Shown in pieces: positions 45,508-54,966 of a stretch of DNA of 64,000 bases. The stretch comes from an uncultured Alphaproteobacteria bacterium. GTDB taxonomy: Bacteria > Pseudomonadota > Alphaproteobacteria > Rhodobacterales > Rhodobacteraceae. The position numbers and the translations under genes were made by a program. Location of the stretch: the NCBI GenBank assembly GCA_902576905.1, contig CACGWW010000004.1:1-64000 (forward strand), written 5' to 3'. Positions within the stretch are counted from its first letter, which is position 1; each line of letters opens with the position of its first letter. The notes under the pieces are model-generated. The model did no database searches. It had not been told where the DNA came from and worked only from the letters and a program-made list of their open reading frames with translations.

Positions 45508-46506
45508 ATGCGTAAATTTATTCAGCTATTTACAGTAGCGATTATTGCGTTCTCTGCCTCTATACTTTCTGCAGATATAAAGCCTGCGGTTATATATGAT
45601 ATGGGTGGAAAATTTGATAAATCGTTTAATGAAAGTGTTTACAACGGAGCTCAACGTTTCACAAAAGAAACTGGCATCAAAGTTATGGAGTTTGAAGTTA
45701 CCAATGAAGCTCAGCGTGAGCAAGGTATGCGAAAAATGGCACAAAGAGGAGCAAACGTTATTGTTTGTGTTGGTTTTGCACAGGCTGATGCGTGTGATAA
45801 AGTTGCAAAGGAGTTTCCTAACACAAAATTTTCAATCATCGATGTTGGTTGGTTAGACAACGCTAACATGCGCCAATATGTTTTTAAGGAACATGAAGGA
45901 TCCTTTTTGGTTGGTGCATTAGCTGCTATGGCTTCGAAAACTGGTAAAGTTGGTTTTGTAGGAGGAATGGATATTCCTTTGATTAGAAAGTTTGCCTGTG
46001 GATATGTTCAGGGAGCGAAGGCAGTAAATTCAAAGGTAGAAGTATATCAAAATATGACGGGAACAACACCAGCAGCATGGAATGATCCAGCAAAGGGATC
46101 AGAGCTTGCAAAATCTCAATTTGATCGTGGAGCCGATGTTGTTTATGCCGCGGCCGGGGGTACTGGAGCAGGAGTATATCAAGCCGCTGCAGACTCAGGC
46201 AAACTGGCAATAGGTGTTGATAGTAATCAAAACTATATGCATCCAGGCACCATGTTAACTTCAATGCTAAAAAGAGTTGATTTAGCCACTTATGAAACCT
46301 TTATGGACGTTAAGTCAGGCAACTTCACAAGTGGAGTAAAGGTACTTGGACTAGCTGAAGATGGAGTTGGTTGGGCTTTTGATGAATATAACAAGCCCCT
46401 TATCACCGATGTAATGAAGTCAACAATAAATGGCTTGTCTGATAAAGTTAAAAGTGGATCAATCAAAGTTCACGACTATATGAGCGATAATAATTGCCCA
46501 TCATAG
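45508..46506 (+). CDS. BMP/PnrA-family ABC substrate-binding protein
   Basis: 332 aa. Signal peptide to about residue 22 (no lipobox). DMGGKFDKSFNESVYNGAQR is the BMP family opening; GVDSNQNYMHPGTMLTSMLK lies in the ligand hinge region. Family members with two-ABC ATPases and paired permeases usually import purine nucleosides. AGGGAGA is 5 nt upstream. First gene of a four-gene importer operon. Confidence 0.92.
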   Translation: MRKFIQLFTVAIIAFSASILSADIKPAVIYDMGGKFDKSFNESVYNGAQRFTKETGIKVMEFEVTNEAQREQGMRKMAQRGANVIVCVGFAQADACDKVAKEFPNTKFSIIDVGWLDNANMRQYVFKEHEGSFLVGALAAMASKTGKVGFVGGMDIPLIRKFACGYVQGAKAVNSKVEVYQNMTGTTPAAWNDPAKGSELAKSQFDRGADVVYAAAGGTGAGVYQAAADSGKLAIGVDSNQNYMHPGTMLTSMLKRVDLATYETFMDVKSGNFTSGVKVLGLAEDGVGWAFDEYNKPLITDVMKSTINGLSDKVKSGSIKVHDYMSDNNCPS

Positions 46507-46518
46507 AATTAACTTCTT

Positions 46519-48096
46519 ATGAAAACTATTGAAAACAAGGAAGGCAATGAGACAATCGATTCATTGCCTTCCTCCACTAAACCAGCAATTGAGCTAAAAA
46601 ATATCACTAAAAGATTTGGTCATGTTGTCGCTAACAGTGACGTAAACCTAAAAGTCAGCACAGGTACTATTCATGGAATTGTTGGAGAGAATGGTGCTGG
46701 TAAATCAACTTTAATGAATATTTTATTCGGTTTGTATAAGCCAGATATTGGGACGATTTTTTTAAATGGTCAAGCAGTTGACGTGAACTCGCCAGAAAAA
46801 TCTATAGCTCTAGGAATTGGTATGGTGCATCAGCATTTCATGTTGGTTCCAACATTTACTGTTTTAGAAAATGCAATGCTTGGTAATGAAGGAAGCATGG
46901 TTTTGAAAAGTGGGGAAAAGGTTGTTCTTGATAGATTGAAAGGTTTATCAAAAAATTATGGTCTTGATGTTGACTTTAAAGCGATAATTTCGGATACCTC
47001 GGTCGGAATGCAGCAGCGGGTAGAAATATTAAAAGCTCTCAATAGAGGAGCTAAAATTCTAATTTTAGATGAACCAACGGGTGTTCTAACCCCACAGGAA
47101 ACTATTGGTTTGTTCGATATTCTTAGATCTTTGAGGGGACAGGGAGTTACCATAATTTTAATAACTCATAAACTTAAAGAGATCATAAGTATTACTGATA
47201 CAGTTTCAGTGATGCGAGGGGGAAAGGTTGTCGCGAATTTTTCTACAGAAAAAACGTCACCTGAAGAATTGGCTGAAAATATGGTTGGTAGAAAGGTGCT
47301 ACTATCTATAAAAAAGCCTTATTTTACGGTAGGAAAACCAGTTCTTGAGGTAAAAAATGTGAGCCACGAAAGTAAAGATGGTGTCCATGTGCTGAACGAT
47401 ATTTCATTCGATTTAAAGGAAGGAGAAATATTAGGAATTGCAGGAGTAGCTGGTAACGGACAATCAGAACTTTTGGATATTCTTTCAGGTATAGAAACCC
47501 TTCAGAAAGGGCAAATTACTGTTAATGGTAAAACTATCTTGCCATATCAAGATTGGAATTCAAAAAAAGCAAGAGAGTTTGGTGTTGCTCATGTGCCTGA
47601 GGATAGGCACAAAAGAGGTTTAGTATTACCTTTTTATAATTATGAAAATAGCATATTGGGTTACCACCGGAATGAGGATTATTCTAGTGGTTTTTTGATG
47701 GATAAAAGGAAAATATTAAATTTTGTGGATGACCTTGTTGAAAATTTTGATGTAAGGCCCAGAAGCTCTTCAATTTCTTCAGGCAAGTTATCTGGTGGAA
47801 ATCAGCAAAAGTTGGTGCTGGCAAGAGAGATAGAAAGCAATCCCAATATTCTTTTAGTTGGCCAACCGACTAGAGGAGTTGATATTGGAGCAATTGAAAG
47901 AATATATGAAGATTTAATGAAGTTAAAAAGTAAAGGTACAGCTATCTTGCTTGTTTCAGTTGAGCTGGACGAAATTATGTCTTTATCTGATAGAATTATA
48001 GTGATGAACCAAGGCACTATCGTTGGAGAAACTAATAGTTCACATGCAACTGAGTTAGATCTTGGAAAAATGATGTCAGGTCTCGAACAGGTTTAA
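46519..48096 (+). CDS. nucleoside-type ABC transporter ATPase (two ABC domains)
   Basis: 525 aa. First domain: GENGAGKST, signature region VGMQQRVEILKAL, Walker B ILILDEPTGVL. Second domain: degenerate Walker A GVAGNGQSELL, LSGGNQQKLVLAREI, LLVGQPTRGVDIG. The asymmetry is normal for this RbsA/NupA-like group. Energises the two permeases downstream; 12 nt after the binding protein gene. Confidence 0.93.
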   Translation: MKTIENKEGNETIDSLPSSTKPAIELKNITKRFGHVVANSDVNLKVSTGTIHGIVGENGAGKSTLMNILFGLYKPDIGTIFLNGQAVDVNSPEKSIALGIGMVHQHFMLVPTFTVLENAMLGNEGSMVLKSGEKVVLDRLKGLSKNYGLDVDFKAIISDTSVGMQQRVEILKALNRGAKILILDEPTGVLTPQETIGLFDILRSLRGQGVTIILITHKLKEIISITDTVSVMRGGKVVANFSTEKTSPEELAENMVGRKVLLSIKKPYFTVGKPVLEVKNVSHESKDGVHVLNDISFDLKEGEILGIAGVAGNGQSELLDILSGIETLQKGQITVNGKTILPYQDWNSKKAREFGVAHVPEDRHKRGLVLPFYNYENSILGYHRNEDYSSGFLMDKRKILNFVDDLVENFDVRPRSSSISSGKLSGGNQQKLVLAREIESNPNILLVGQPTRGVDIGAIERIYEDLMKLKSKGTAILLVSVELDEIMSLSDRIIVMNQGTIVGETNSSHATELDLGKMMSGLEQV

Positions 48097-48105
48097 GAGG
48101 TTAGC

Positions 48106-49218
48106 ATGAGTGAAAGTAATATTATTCCTAAATGGCTAACGGTAGGCGTGATACCACTGATAAATTTGTTCTTGGCTTTTTGCGTGTCCGGATTGTTTAT
48201 TTTTTTTATTGGCGAGAATCCGTTTAGAGCAATCTTTGTCATGATAAAAGGCGCTTTCTATTACCCTGGGGCTATAGGGTACACGCTGTATTATACAACA
48301 AATTTTATTTTTACCGGACTAGCAGTTGCTCTAGCATTCCACGCGCGACTCTTCAATATCGGTGGGGAAGGGCAGGCATATGTAGGTGGACTCGGGGTAG
48401 GTCTAGTGTGCTTGATTTTTGATCAGCATGTTGTGGGTTTTCTAGTTACGATATTAGCTATTTTGGGATCAGTATTTTTTGGGGCAATTTGGGGTATAAT
48501 CCCAGGATATCTTCAAGCGAAAAGAGGTAGTCATATTGTGATAACAACAATTATGTTCAACTTTATCGCAGCAGCACTGATGGTATATTTATTGGTTAAT
48601 GTAATAATAGAACCTGGACAGATGTCTCCTGAGACAAGAGACTTTGCATCAGGTGTGGGGTTAGTGCAATTACATATATTGGCAAAATATCTGGGATTAG
48701 AAATGGCAATGTCCCCCTTAAACCTTTCTTTTATAGTCGCTTTAACTGTCTCGGTTGGTTTTTGGTTTTTGGTGTGGAGAACAAAGTTTGGTTATGAAGT
48801 TAGGTCTCTTGGTCACTCGGAAACAGCAGCTATATACGCTGGTATTAAAGTATCATCTACGATTATAATTGTTATGGCTATTTCTGGTGGTCTTGCTGGT
48901 CTGGTTGCAATTAATGAACTTTTAGGAGTCCACAATAAGCTACTATTAGGTTTTACAGCGGGATATGGCTTTACTGGTATAGCAGTTGCCTTGATGGGGA
49001 GAAATCATCCTTTTGGTATATTTCTAGCTAGTCTTTTATTTGGAGCTTTATACCAAGGCGGAACGGAATTAGACTTTGAGTTTTCATCGATAACAAGGGA
49101 AATGGTTTTGCTCATTCAAGGTTTAATAATACTTTTTTCTGGAGCACTAGCTTATATGTTAAGCCCTTTGGTGGAGAGAGTTTACCTCAAGTATTACGGG
49201 AATTATAATAATGGTTGA
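48106..49218 (+). CDS. nucleoside-type ABC permease 1 (NupB/YufP-like)
   Basis: 370 aa, about ten membrane segments. FHARLFNIGGEGQAYVGGLG and IVITTIMFNFIAAALMVYLL are characteristic of the BMP-linked permease pair. GAGG lies 5 nt before the ATG. Overlaps the next permease gene by 8 nt. Confidence 0.93.
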   Translation: MSESNIIPKWLTVGVIPLINLFLAFCVSGLFIFFIGENPFRAIFVMIKGAFYYPGAIGYTLYYTTNFIFTGLAVALAFHARLFNIGGEGQAYVGGLGVGLVCLIFDQHVVGFLVTILAILGSVFFGAIWGIIPGYLQAKRGSHIVITTIMFNFIAAALMVYLLVNVIIEPGQMSPETRDFASGVGLVQLHILAKYLGLEMAMSPLNLSFIVALTVSVGFWFLVWRTKFGYEVRSLGHSETAAIYAGIKVSSTIIIVMAISGGLAGLVAINELLGVHNKLLLGFTAGYGFTGIAVALMGRNHPFGIFLASLLFGALYQGGTELDFEFSSITREMVLLIQGLIILFSGALAYMLSPLVERVYLKYYGNYNNG

Positions 49219-50186
49219 AAGTTTTCAAATTACAATCTCCTTACTTGACTCAACTATTAGGATTGCAACACCACTCATATTTTGCGCGATGGCCGGTATT
49301 TTTTCTGAGAGAAGTGGTATCATAGATATTGGCTTAGAGGGCAAAATGCTGCTATCTGCCTTTGTAGCTGCAACAGCGACATTCTTGACAGGGTCTCCGA
49401 TTTTTGGATTATTTGCTGCTATTTTTGCGTCATGTAGTGCGTCTTTAATCCATGGATTCGCCTGTATTACAAATAAAGGGGACCAAGTTATAAGTGGTTT
49501 GGCTATAAATATTTTGGCATCAGGTTTGACAATAACTTTAGGAATAGCTCTATTTTCTAGAGGTGGTCAAACGCCGCCTTTAGCATCAGAACAACGATTT
49601 ATGCCTATTGATTTTCCTTTTCTGGATCAATTGAGTTATGTTCCAGTATTGGGAGAGTTATTTGTTGAAGTACTCTCAGGCCACAATATTTTAGTTTACC
49701 TTTCAGTTTTAGCAGTTTTTTTTCACCTATTATGTAATTTTTAAAACGAGATTTGGTCTTCGACTAAGGGCTGTAGGGGAGAAACCTGAAGCAGTTGAAA
49801 CCGCTGGAATTTCGGTAGTAAAAACACGATATCAATCTATTTTAATTGCTGGAATGTTATGCGGACTTGCAGGAGCTTATTTATCGATTGCTCATGGTGC
49901 GGGCTTTGGAAGAGAAATGTCTGCTGGTAAAGGTTATATCGCTTTAGCAGCAATGATCTTTGGTAAATGGAACCCAATCCCAACTCTACTTGCGTGTCTT
50001 TTATTCGGATTTTTAGAGGCATTAGGGGTAAGGCTGGAGGGGGTCGAGTTAATATGGATTGGGGAAGTTCCAGTGCAAGTGATGCAGGCATTACCCTATG
50101 TTCTCACTGTAGTTTTGTTAGCAGGCTTTATTGGAAAAGCAAGGGCACCAGGAGCCATAGGTGTCCCATATAGCAAAGAAGGCTAA
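49211..50186 (+). pseudogene. nucleoside-type ABC permease 2 (NupC/YufQ-like), frameshifted in a T8 run
   Basis: Begins normally (MVESFQITISLLDSTIRIAT; ERSGIIDIGLEGKMLLSAF) but stops at 49744 after 177 aa. The frame continues in the next phase as FTYYVIFKTRFGLRLRAVGE and on to IGVPYSKEG at 50186. The switch point is the T8 run 49716-49723; with seven T the gene would be one frame of 324 aa, the normal family length. The rest shows no decay. So it is a recent indel, a sequencing error, or a slippage-expressed gene. If truly broken, the importer lacks one of its two permeases. Confidence 0.88.
49716..49723 (+). other. T8 frameshift site in permease gene
   Basis: Run of eight T after AGCAG. Removing one T joins AVFF to TYYVIFKTRFG and restores the reading frame. 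Other T8 runs in coding sequence here (in secA near 13331 and ecm near 40888) keep frame. Confidence 0.85.
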
Positions 50187-50599
50187 TTTAAATTAAGCTT
50201 CATTATTATTGCATCTTCTCGACGACCTGAACTATTTCTGTAATAGCCTTTTCGAAGGCCGCACTCTATGAAATTAAAAGTGAGATACATATTTTTTGCT
50301 GGGATGTTATTCATTCCTACTTCAAGAGTTATAAAGTCAGCTCCATAATATTTGGAAAAGTTAATGATATTATTTAAGAACTTTTTCCCTAATCCCCTTC
50401 CTCTCACACTTTCTGCAACGCCAATAAAGTATATCTCTACCTCGCGTTCAGTGAGACCCAGTATAGCTATGCAATTTTTTTCCTTTTCGATCTTGACATT
50501 TTTAGACTTCTGAAATCGTTTAAAATCTTCCAAAGAGAACTGAATTGATTCAATGTCTACACACCTCTTATAGAGATTAAAATATTCCTCAACTGACAT
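50183..50599 (-). CDS. rimI: RimI-like GNAT N-acetyltransferase
   Basis: 138 aa. Acetyl-CoA site IYFIGVAESVRGRGLGKKFL (R-G-x-G-x-G/K type), then FITLEVGMNNIPAKNMYLTF and the aromatic GYYRNSSGRREDAIIMKL end of RimI, which acetylates the N-terminus of ribosomal protein S18. Overlaps tsaB by 11 nt, the common tsaB-rimI linkage. Its stop overlaps that of the convergent permease gene by 4 nt. Confidence 0.88.
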   Translation of the reverse strand: MSVEEYFNLYKRCVDIESIQFSLEDFKRFQKSKNVKIEKEKNCIAILGLTEREVEIYFIGVAESVRGRGLGKKFLNNIINFSKYYGADFITLEVGMNNIPAKNMYLTFNFIECGLRKGYYRNSSGRREDAIIMKLNLN

Positions 50600-51244
50600 C
50601 TGATGGTTTATCGAGTATTTTCGGTCCTTTATATTTAGAGAATAAAGACTGACCCGGTGATACGTACAAAGGCTTTGGCAAAAAATTTCTGGGACTTACT
50701 ATTTTTCTTGAGAAATGAAGTAAATCTTGAATAGACACCTCATTTTGTTCGATAAATTTTGTTACTTTAATACTTGTTGCTATTTCCTCCGCTCTATATC
50801 CAACAACTACTAAGTCAGAGTGATCATCGGAGGTTTTAATATCCTCTATTTCTGAAGAGGACATAAAAATAAGCTCTTCATCTTTTAATATGCACCAGTA
50901 TATTTTATTCTCTCTATATTTGAGGGAAATTAAAGCGGAGTTATATATTTTTGACAGCGCTTGAAACTTATTTATTCCTATTAGTTGAGTAGGTAAAGAA
51001 CAGCAAATACCCTTCATAGCGGATATTGATGCCCTAATCCCGTTAAAATTTCCTGGTCCAGTACAGACCACAATCCTATTTATTTCTTGTATCTCCGTCT
51101 TATTTTTTTTTAGAAAATCTGAGAGAAAAAAAAAATCTTATCAAAATTTGGTTGGTCTACATTTTTGTAATCATAAAGTAAGCCGTTAATATCGAGCCCC
51201 AATTTTATATCTGAGGTGGTAAGGTCAATTGCCAGTGTATTCAT
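50589..51244 (-). pseudogene. tsaB: tRNA t6A synthesis protein TsaB, frameshifted in an A10/T10 run
   Basis: Starts at ATG 51244 with MNTLAIDLTTSDIKLGLDIN, the ASKHA ATPase opening of TsaB, and runs to KIFFFSQIF then stop. The homologous frame resumes as LSDFLKKNKTEIQEINRIVV and CTGPGNFNGIRAS (the TsaB GPGSFTGIR motif) to the end at 50589. The break is a T10 run on the coding strand (51126-51135); eleven would restore a 218-aa protein. TsaB is needed with TsaC, TsaD and TsaE for t6A37 and is usually essential. A real loss would be surprising, so error or transcriptional slippage is more likely. Upstream neighbour is the Nfu gene, 11 nt away. Confidence 0.87.
51126..51135 (-). other. A10 (coding-strand T10) frameshift site in tsaB
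   Basis: On the coding strand GATAAGA is followed by ten T and CTCTCAG. The two halves of TsaB join in frame only with 11 (or 8) T. A second run of nine A lies 11 nt further on, so the segment is slippage-prone. Confidence 0.85.
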
Positions 51245-51255
51245 AACCCTGCTTA

Positions 51256-51813
51256 TCAAGCTACAGGTCTAACTTCAGTTACTTCAGGAATGTAGTGTTT
51301 AAGTAGATTTTCAATGCCCATTTTTAATGTCATAGTTGATGAAGGACATCCAGCGCAAGCCCCTTGCATATGCAAGTAGACTACTCCTTCCTCAAAACTC
51401 TGAAATGTTATATCTCCGCCATCTTGAGCGACTGCCGGTCTAACCCTAGTATCTAAAAGGTCTGTTATTTTTTTCACTATTTCAGTGTCAGGTCCTTCAT
51501 GAGTGTTGTGCGAGGAGTCTCCTGACCCCTGATTTAATATTTCCTCACCAGATTGTAAAAAGTCCATAATCGTGCCCAGTAAAGCTGGCTTTATATGTTC
51601 CCATAGAAAATCTTCTTTCTTGGTAATTGTGATAAAGTCGCTTCCCAGAAAGACTCCAACTACACCATCTACGCCAAACAGCTTTTTTGCCAAAGGTGAG
51701 CTTTCAGTGTTATCGCCATCACTAAAGTTGGCGGTTCCTGCACCCAAAACGGTCTGACCAGGTAAAAACTTCAGTGTTGCCGGGTTGGGTGTCTCTTCTG
51801 TTTGGATAAACAT
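51256..51813 (-). CDS. NifU-family Fe-S scaffold/carrier (Nfu type)
   Basis: 185 aa. N-terminal Nfu_N domain (MFIQTEETPNPATLKFLPGQ, ~1-90), linker, then the NifU C-terminal domain with QDGGDITF and the cluster-binding GACAGCPSS (CxxC). Carries a 4Fe-4S cluster to target enzymes such as lipoyl synthase or respiratory proteins. GGAGAAA precedes the ATG. Confidence 0.94.
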   Translation of the reverse strand: MFIQTEETPNPATLKFLPGQTVLGAGTANFSDGDNTESSPLAKKLFGVDGVVGVFLGSDFITITKKEDFLWEHIKPALLGTIMDFLQSGEEILNQGSGDSSHNTHEGPDTEIVKKITDLLDTRVRPAVAQDGGDITFQSFEEGVVYLHMQGACAGCPSSTMTLKMGIENLLKHYIPEVTEVRPVA

Positions 51814-51874
51814 AATTTTTCTCCAGTATTGTTACTTGAAACTTAGATAGTTATCATAGTAGCATTTTTCAAGG

Positions 51875-52333
51875 CTAAGATACAGCTTCAATTCTTTCCT
51901 TAGTCATTGAGCCTGGCACGATAGTAACAGGTATAGGTAAGTTGCCACCATCTCGTGAAACTAATTGGCTAATTAGTGGCCCAGGACCATCACTCGAATT
52001 GTTAGCCCCTAAAACGAGTACTCCAACTTCTTTATCTTCCGAGATTTGGTTCAGTACCTCAGTAGCTTTTTCTCCCTCGCGAATAACTAACTCAGCCTCA
52101 AGCTTTAACTCGTCTTTCATCCAGTTTGAATAAATCTGAAAATTTTCTTCAATCGTTTCCCTTGCTTCTTCTCTCATTTTTTCGGCAACACCAAGCCAAT
52201 GCGTTTGATCTTGAGGTGTGATAATCGCCAGTACTTCGACTCCACCACCAGTTTTTGCGGCTCTGGTGGCCGCATAGTGAAGCGCATTTAAGAACTCAGG
52301 ACTATTATCCATTATTACTAAAAATTTTCTCAC
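51875..52333 (-). CDS. universal stress protein (UspA family)
   Basis: 152 aa. FLVIMDNSPEFLNALHYAAT opens the fold; LVLGANNSSDGPGPLISQLV resembles the G-2x-G-9x-G nucleotide loop. Probably an ATP-binding stress protein. GTG start with GAGGA close upstream. Lies between trpS and nfu, a conserved place in alphaproteobacteria. Confidence 0.86.
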   Translation of the reverse strand: MRKFLVIMDNSPEFLNALHYAATRAAKTGGGVEVLAIITPQDQTHWLGVAEKMREEARETIEENFQIYSNWMKDELKLEAELVIREGEKATEVLNQISEDKEVGVLVLGANNSSDGPGPLISQLVSRDGGNLPIPVTIVPGSMTKERIEAVS

Positions 52334-52393
52334 AATTCCTCACATAGAAACCTTGGACTAGTTTATCCGAAAAATGTAACAAATCTTATATAT

Positions 52394-53401
52394 TTATTTC
52401 AAGAACCCAACTATCTCACGTGTCTTTTTTAATATCGGCTCAGAAATATCACTAGCTTTTTCAGATCCTTTTCGCAAAATTTCTATAATATATGTTTCTT
52501 CATTAAGGAGCTTTTTTACCTCCTTATTTATTGGATCAAGTTCAGAAATAAGGATATCGGATAGCTCATCTTTCAATTTTTTAAAATCTGATCCTGAAAA
52601 TTGCTCCAGTGTTTTTTCAATGGATTGATCCGCTAAAGTTGCATAGATTCCGAGTAAATTTTCTGCTTCTGGCCGGTTCACAAGTTCTTCTTTTTCGCCC
52701 GGTATTTCAAAGGGATCGGTCTTTGCCTTTTGAATTTTTTTTCTAATCGAATCGCTATCATCGGTTAGGTTTATACGTGACATATCTGAGGCTTCTGACT
52801 TAGACATTTTCTTGGTTCCATCTCTCAAAGACATTACTCTTGTGGCTGTTCCTTCTATAATTGGCTCTGGTATTGGGAAAAAGCCTTGAGTGTTGAAGTC
52901 GTTATTAAATTTAATAGCTATATCGCGAGTTAATTCGAGATGTTGTTTTTGGTCTTCTCCCACCGGTATATGAGTAGCGTGATAAGCAAGAATGTCCGCC
53001 GCCATTAGGGTTGGGTAACAATAAAGTCCAAGAGAGGCATTTTCTCTATTCTTCCCAGCCTTCTCTTTAAACTGTGTCATGCGATTCAGCCACCCAATTC
53101 TTGCTACACAATTGAATATCCATGCTAGCTCTGTGTGTGTCGAGACTTGACTTTGGTTGAATATAATTGAATTTTCTTGCCGTAAACCACAGGCTAAAAA
53201 CGCGGCGGTCACCTCGATAGTATTTTGGCGTAATTCTTTTGGATCTTGCCAATTGGTTATTGCATGAAGATCTACTAGGCAATAAATGCACATAGCATTT
53301 GCATCTTGAAGCTCTACAAATCGTTTAACGGCTCCGAGATAATTTCCTAAGTGGAGGTTTCCAGTGGGTTGCACACCAGAAAAAACTAATTTACTATCCA
53401 T
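52394..53401 (-). CDS. trpS: tryptophanyl-tRNA synthetase
   Basis: 335 aa from ATG 53401; the in-frame TTG just before it would add one residue. Class I signatures: [11 protein letters not shown] (HIGH-like) and KKMSKSEAS (KMSKS). VFSGVQPTG and [17 protein letters not shown] are diagnostic. Charges tRNA-Trp. Confidence 0.97.
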   Translation of the reverse strand: MDSKLVFSGVQPTGNLHLGNYLGAVKRFVELQDANAMCIYCLVDLHAITNWQDPKELRQNTIEVTAAFLACGLRQENSIIFNQSQVSTHTELAWIFNCVARIGWLNRMTQFKEKAGKNRENASLGLYCYPTLMAADILAYHATHIPVGEDQKQHLELTRDIAIKFNNDFNTQGFFPIPEPIIEGTATRVMSLRDGTKKMSKSEASDMSRINLTDDSDSIRKKIQKAKTDPFEIPGEKEELVNRPEAENLLGIYATLADQSIEKTLEQFSGSDFKKLKDELSDILISELDPINKEVKKLLNEETYIIEILRKGSEKASDISEPILKKTREIVGFLK

Positions 53402-53418
53402 CAAAAACGTCTCTTATA

Positions 53419-54966
53419 TTATTTACTAAAGTCATTGACCCAAAAATTTTTATCTAATATACCTAAAAACCTTAGGCATGCAAAATAACTAATTCCTGAT
53501 AGAGGTATGACTATACTTAACCATAGGATTGTGAGGATTTGCGTAGAAAAATACTGAAGTGTAACAGATTTCGTCAATATTAACAAAGTGAGCATAAAAC
53601 AACTGCTAATTACAATCCTTGGTAAAGCCTGTTTAAAAGCACTGTTAAAATAAAAACCAAATTTGTAGGTATGGTAGACTAGTGAAATAAACACCAACCA
53701 ATTTGTTATTGCGTATGCTATTGGAGGCGCTAGAAACTCGAATGTATCTAGTAGGGTATAAGCAAGACTTACGTTTAAGAAAACAGACGCCAGCGAGTAA
53801 TAAAAAGGTATTTTGATATTTTTTTCTGCAAAATAAAAGTTGAGTAATAGCATTTGTAAGCTTATCGGTATGATGCTCAAGCTGTAAATTGATAAAGCTT
53901 TACTGGTTTGAATAGCATCATTCACTAAAAAATTTCCTCTTTGAAACAGAGACGATATGATCTCGGAGTTTAAATATATCAATCCCACAGAGGCAGGCAG
54001 TCCAAAAATAAGGGACAATTGCATAGACCGGTTCAGATATGAGTTGCCTTCGACTTGTCGACCACTTTTTTTGAGTGAACTAAGCTTTGGTAGAGTAACA
54101 ACATTTAAAGCAACTCCAATGAGCGCAATTGGAAGCTGTGCAAGCCTATCAGCATAAATAAGCCATACCATAGCACCATCAAAAAGTGATGATATTTGCC
54201 TCCCTACTACGAGATTTATTTGTGAAACGCCACTTGCTAAACTGATGGGTATTGCTTTTAAAAATAGTTCTTTTGAGATACTTAGATTCGGATTCAAGGC
54301 AGATAAATTTACTGAAGTAAGGTAAATTCCATTCAACCTACATGCTGTGAAAACCATTACTAAGTTTACAAAGCCAGAAGCTAATACAGCTACGCAAAGA
54401 TAATAACCAAAATCACCAGAGTAAAGGGCAGAAAAAATTAAAGAACCAATAAGAAATAAGTTTAAAACACCCTGTGTAGCGGTGCTGATGTGATATAGGT
54501 TGAGAGTATTAAGTACTGAATTGAATAATTGTACCAGTGAGATGAGAAGAATGTACGGAAATATTATCCTCCCATATAGTACTGCCAATTCGAACCTTTC
54601 GTCATTTAAAAATCCAAACGCAAGTGCTTTTATTAAAGCCGGCATAAAAATAACACCTAGTATTGAAATTAAACCTAAGATTATAAAAAGAGAAAAAAAC
54701 ACTATTGTCACCAGCTCATTAGCGTTTTTTTTTCTACCTTTGACACCCATAAAAATTGGTATAAACACTTTGTTAAATGAGCCCTCAGCAAATATTCGCC
54801 TAAGCATATTCGGAATAGTAAATGCGAGTAAAAAAGCCTGAGCCACTGGACCTGAACCAAGAAAGAGCGCCAAAAAAATATCGCGCAAAAATCCTAATAT
54901 TCGGCTAAACAGTGTCCAAAAACTAACTATTGAGAAGTTATTAATAAGAGAGTTTTTCTTTGTCAT
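53419..54966 (-). CDS. murJ: lipid II flippase MurJ
   Basis: 515 aa, about 14 membrane segments of the MOP superfamily. SFWTLFSRILGFLRDIFLAL, PNMLRRIFAEGSFNKVFIPI and LFQRGNF are MurJ motifs with the charged residues lining the cavity. Flips lipid II outward for peptidoglycan synthesis. The ATG overlaps the glnD stop (ATGA). Confidence 0.95.
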   Translation of the reverse strand: MTKKNSLINNFSIVSFWTLFSRILGFLRDIFLALFLGSGPVAQAFLLAFTIPNMLRRIFAEGSFNKVFIPIFMGVKGRKKNANELVTIVFFSLFIILGLISILGVIFMPALIKALAFGFLNDERFELAVLYGRIIFPYILLISLVQLFNSVLNTLNLYHISTATQGVLNLFLIGSLIFSALYSGDFGYYLCVAVLASGFVNLVMVFTACRLNGIYLTSVNLSALNPNLSISKELFLKAIPISLASGVSQINLVVGRQISSLFDGAMVWLIYADRLAQLPIALIGVALNVVTLPKLSSLKKSGRQVEGNSYLNRSMQLSLIFGLPASVGLIYLNSEIISSLFQRGNFLVNDAIQTSKALSIYSLSIIPISLQMLLLNFYFAEKNIKIPFYYSLASVFLNVSLAYTLLDTFEFLAPPIAYAITNWLVFISLVYHTYKFGFYFNSAFKQALPRIVISSCFMLTLLILTKSVTLQYFSTQILTILWLSIVIPLSGISYFACLRFLGILDKNFWVNDFSK

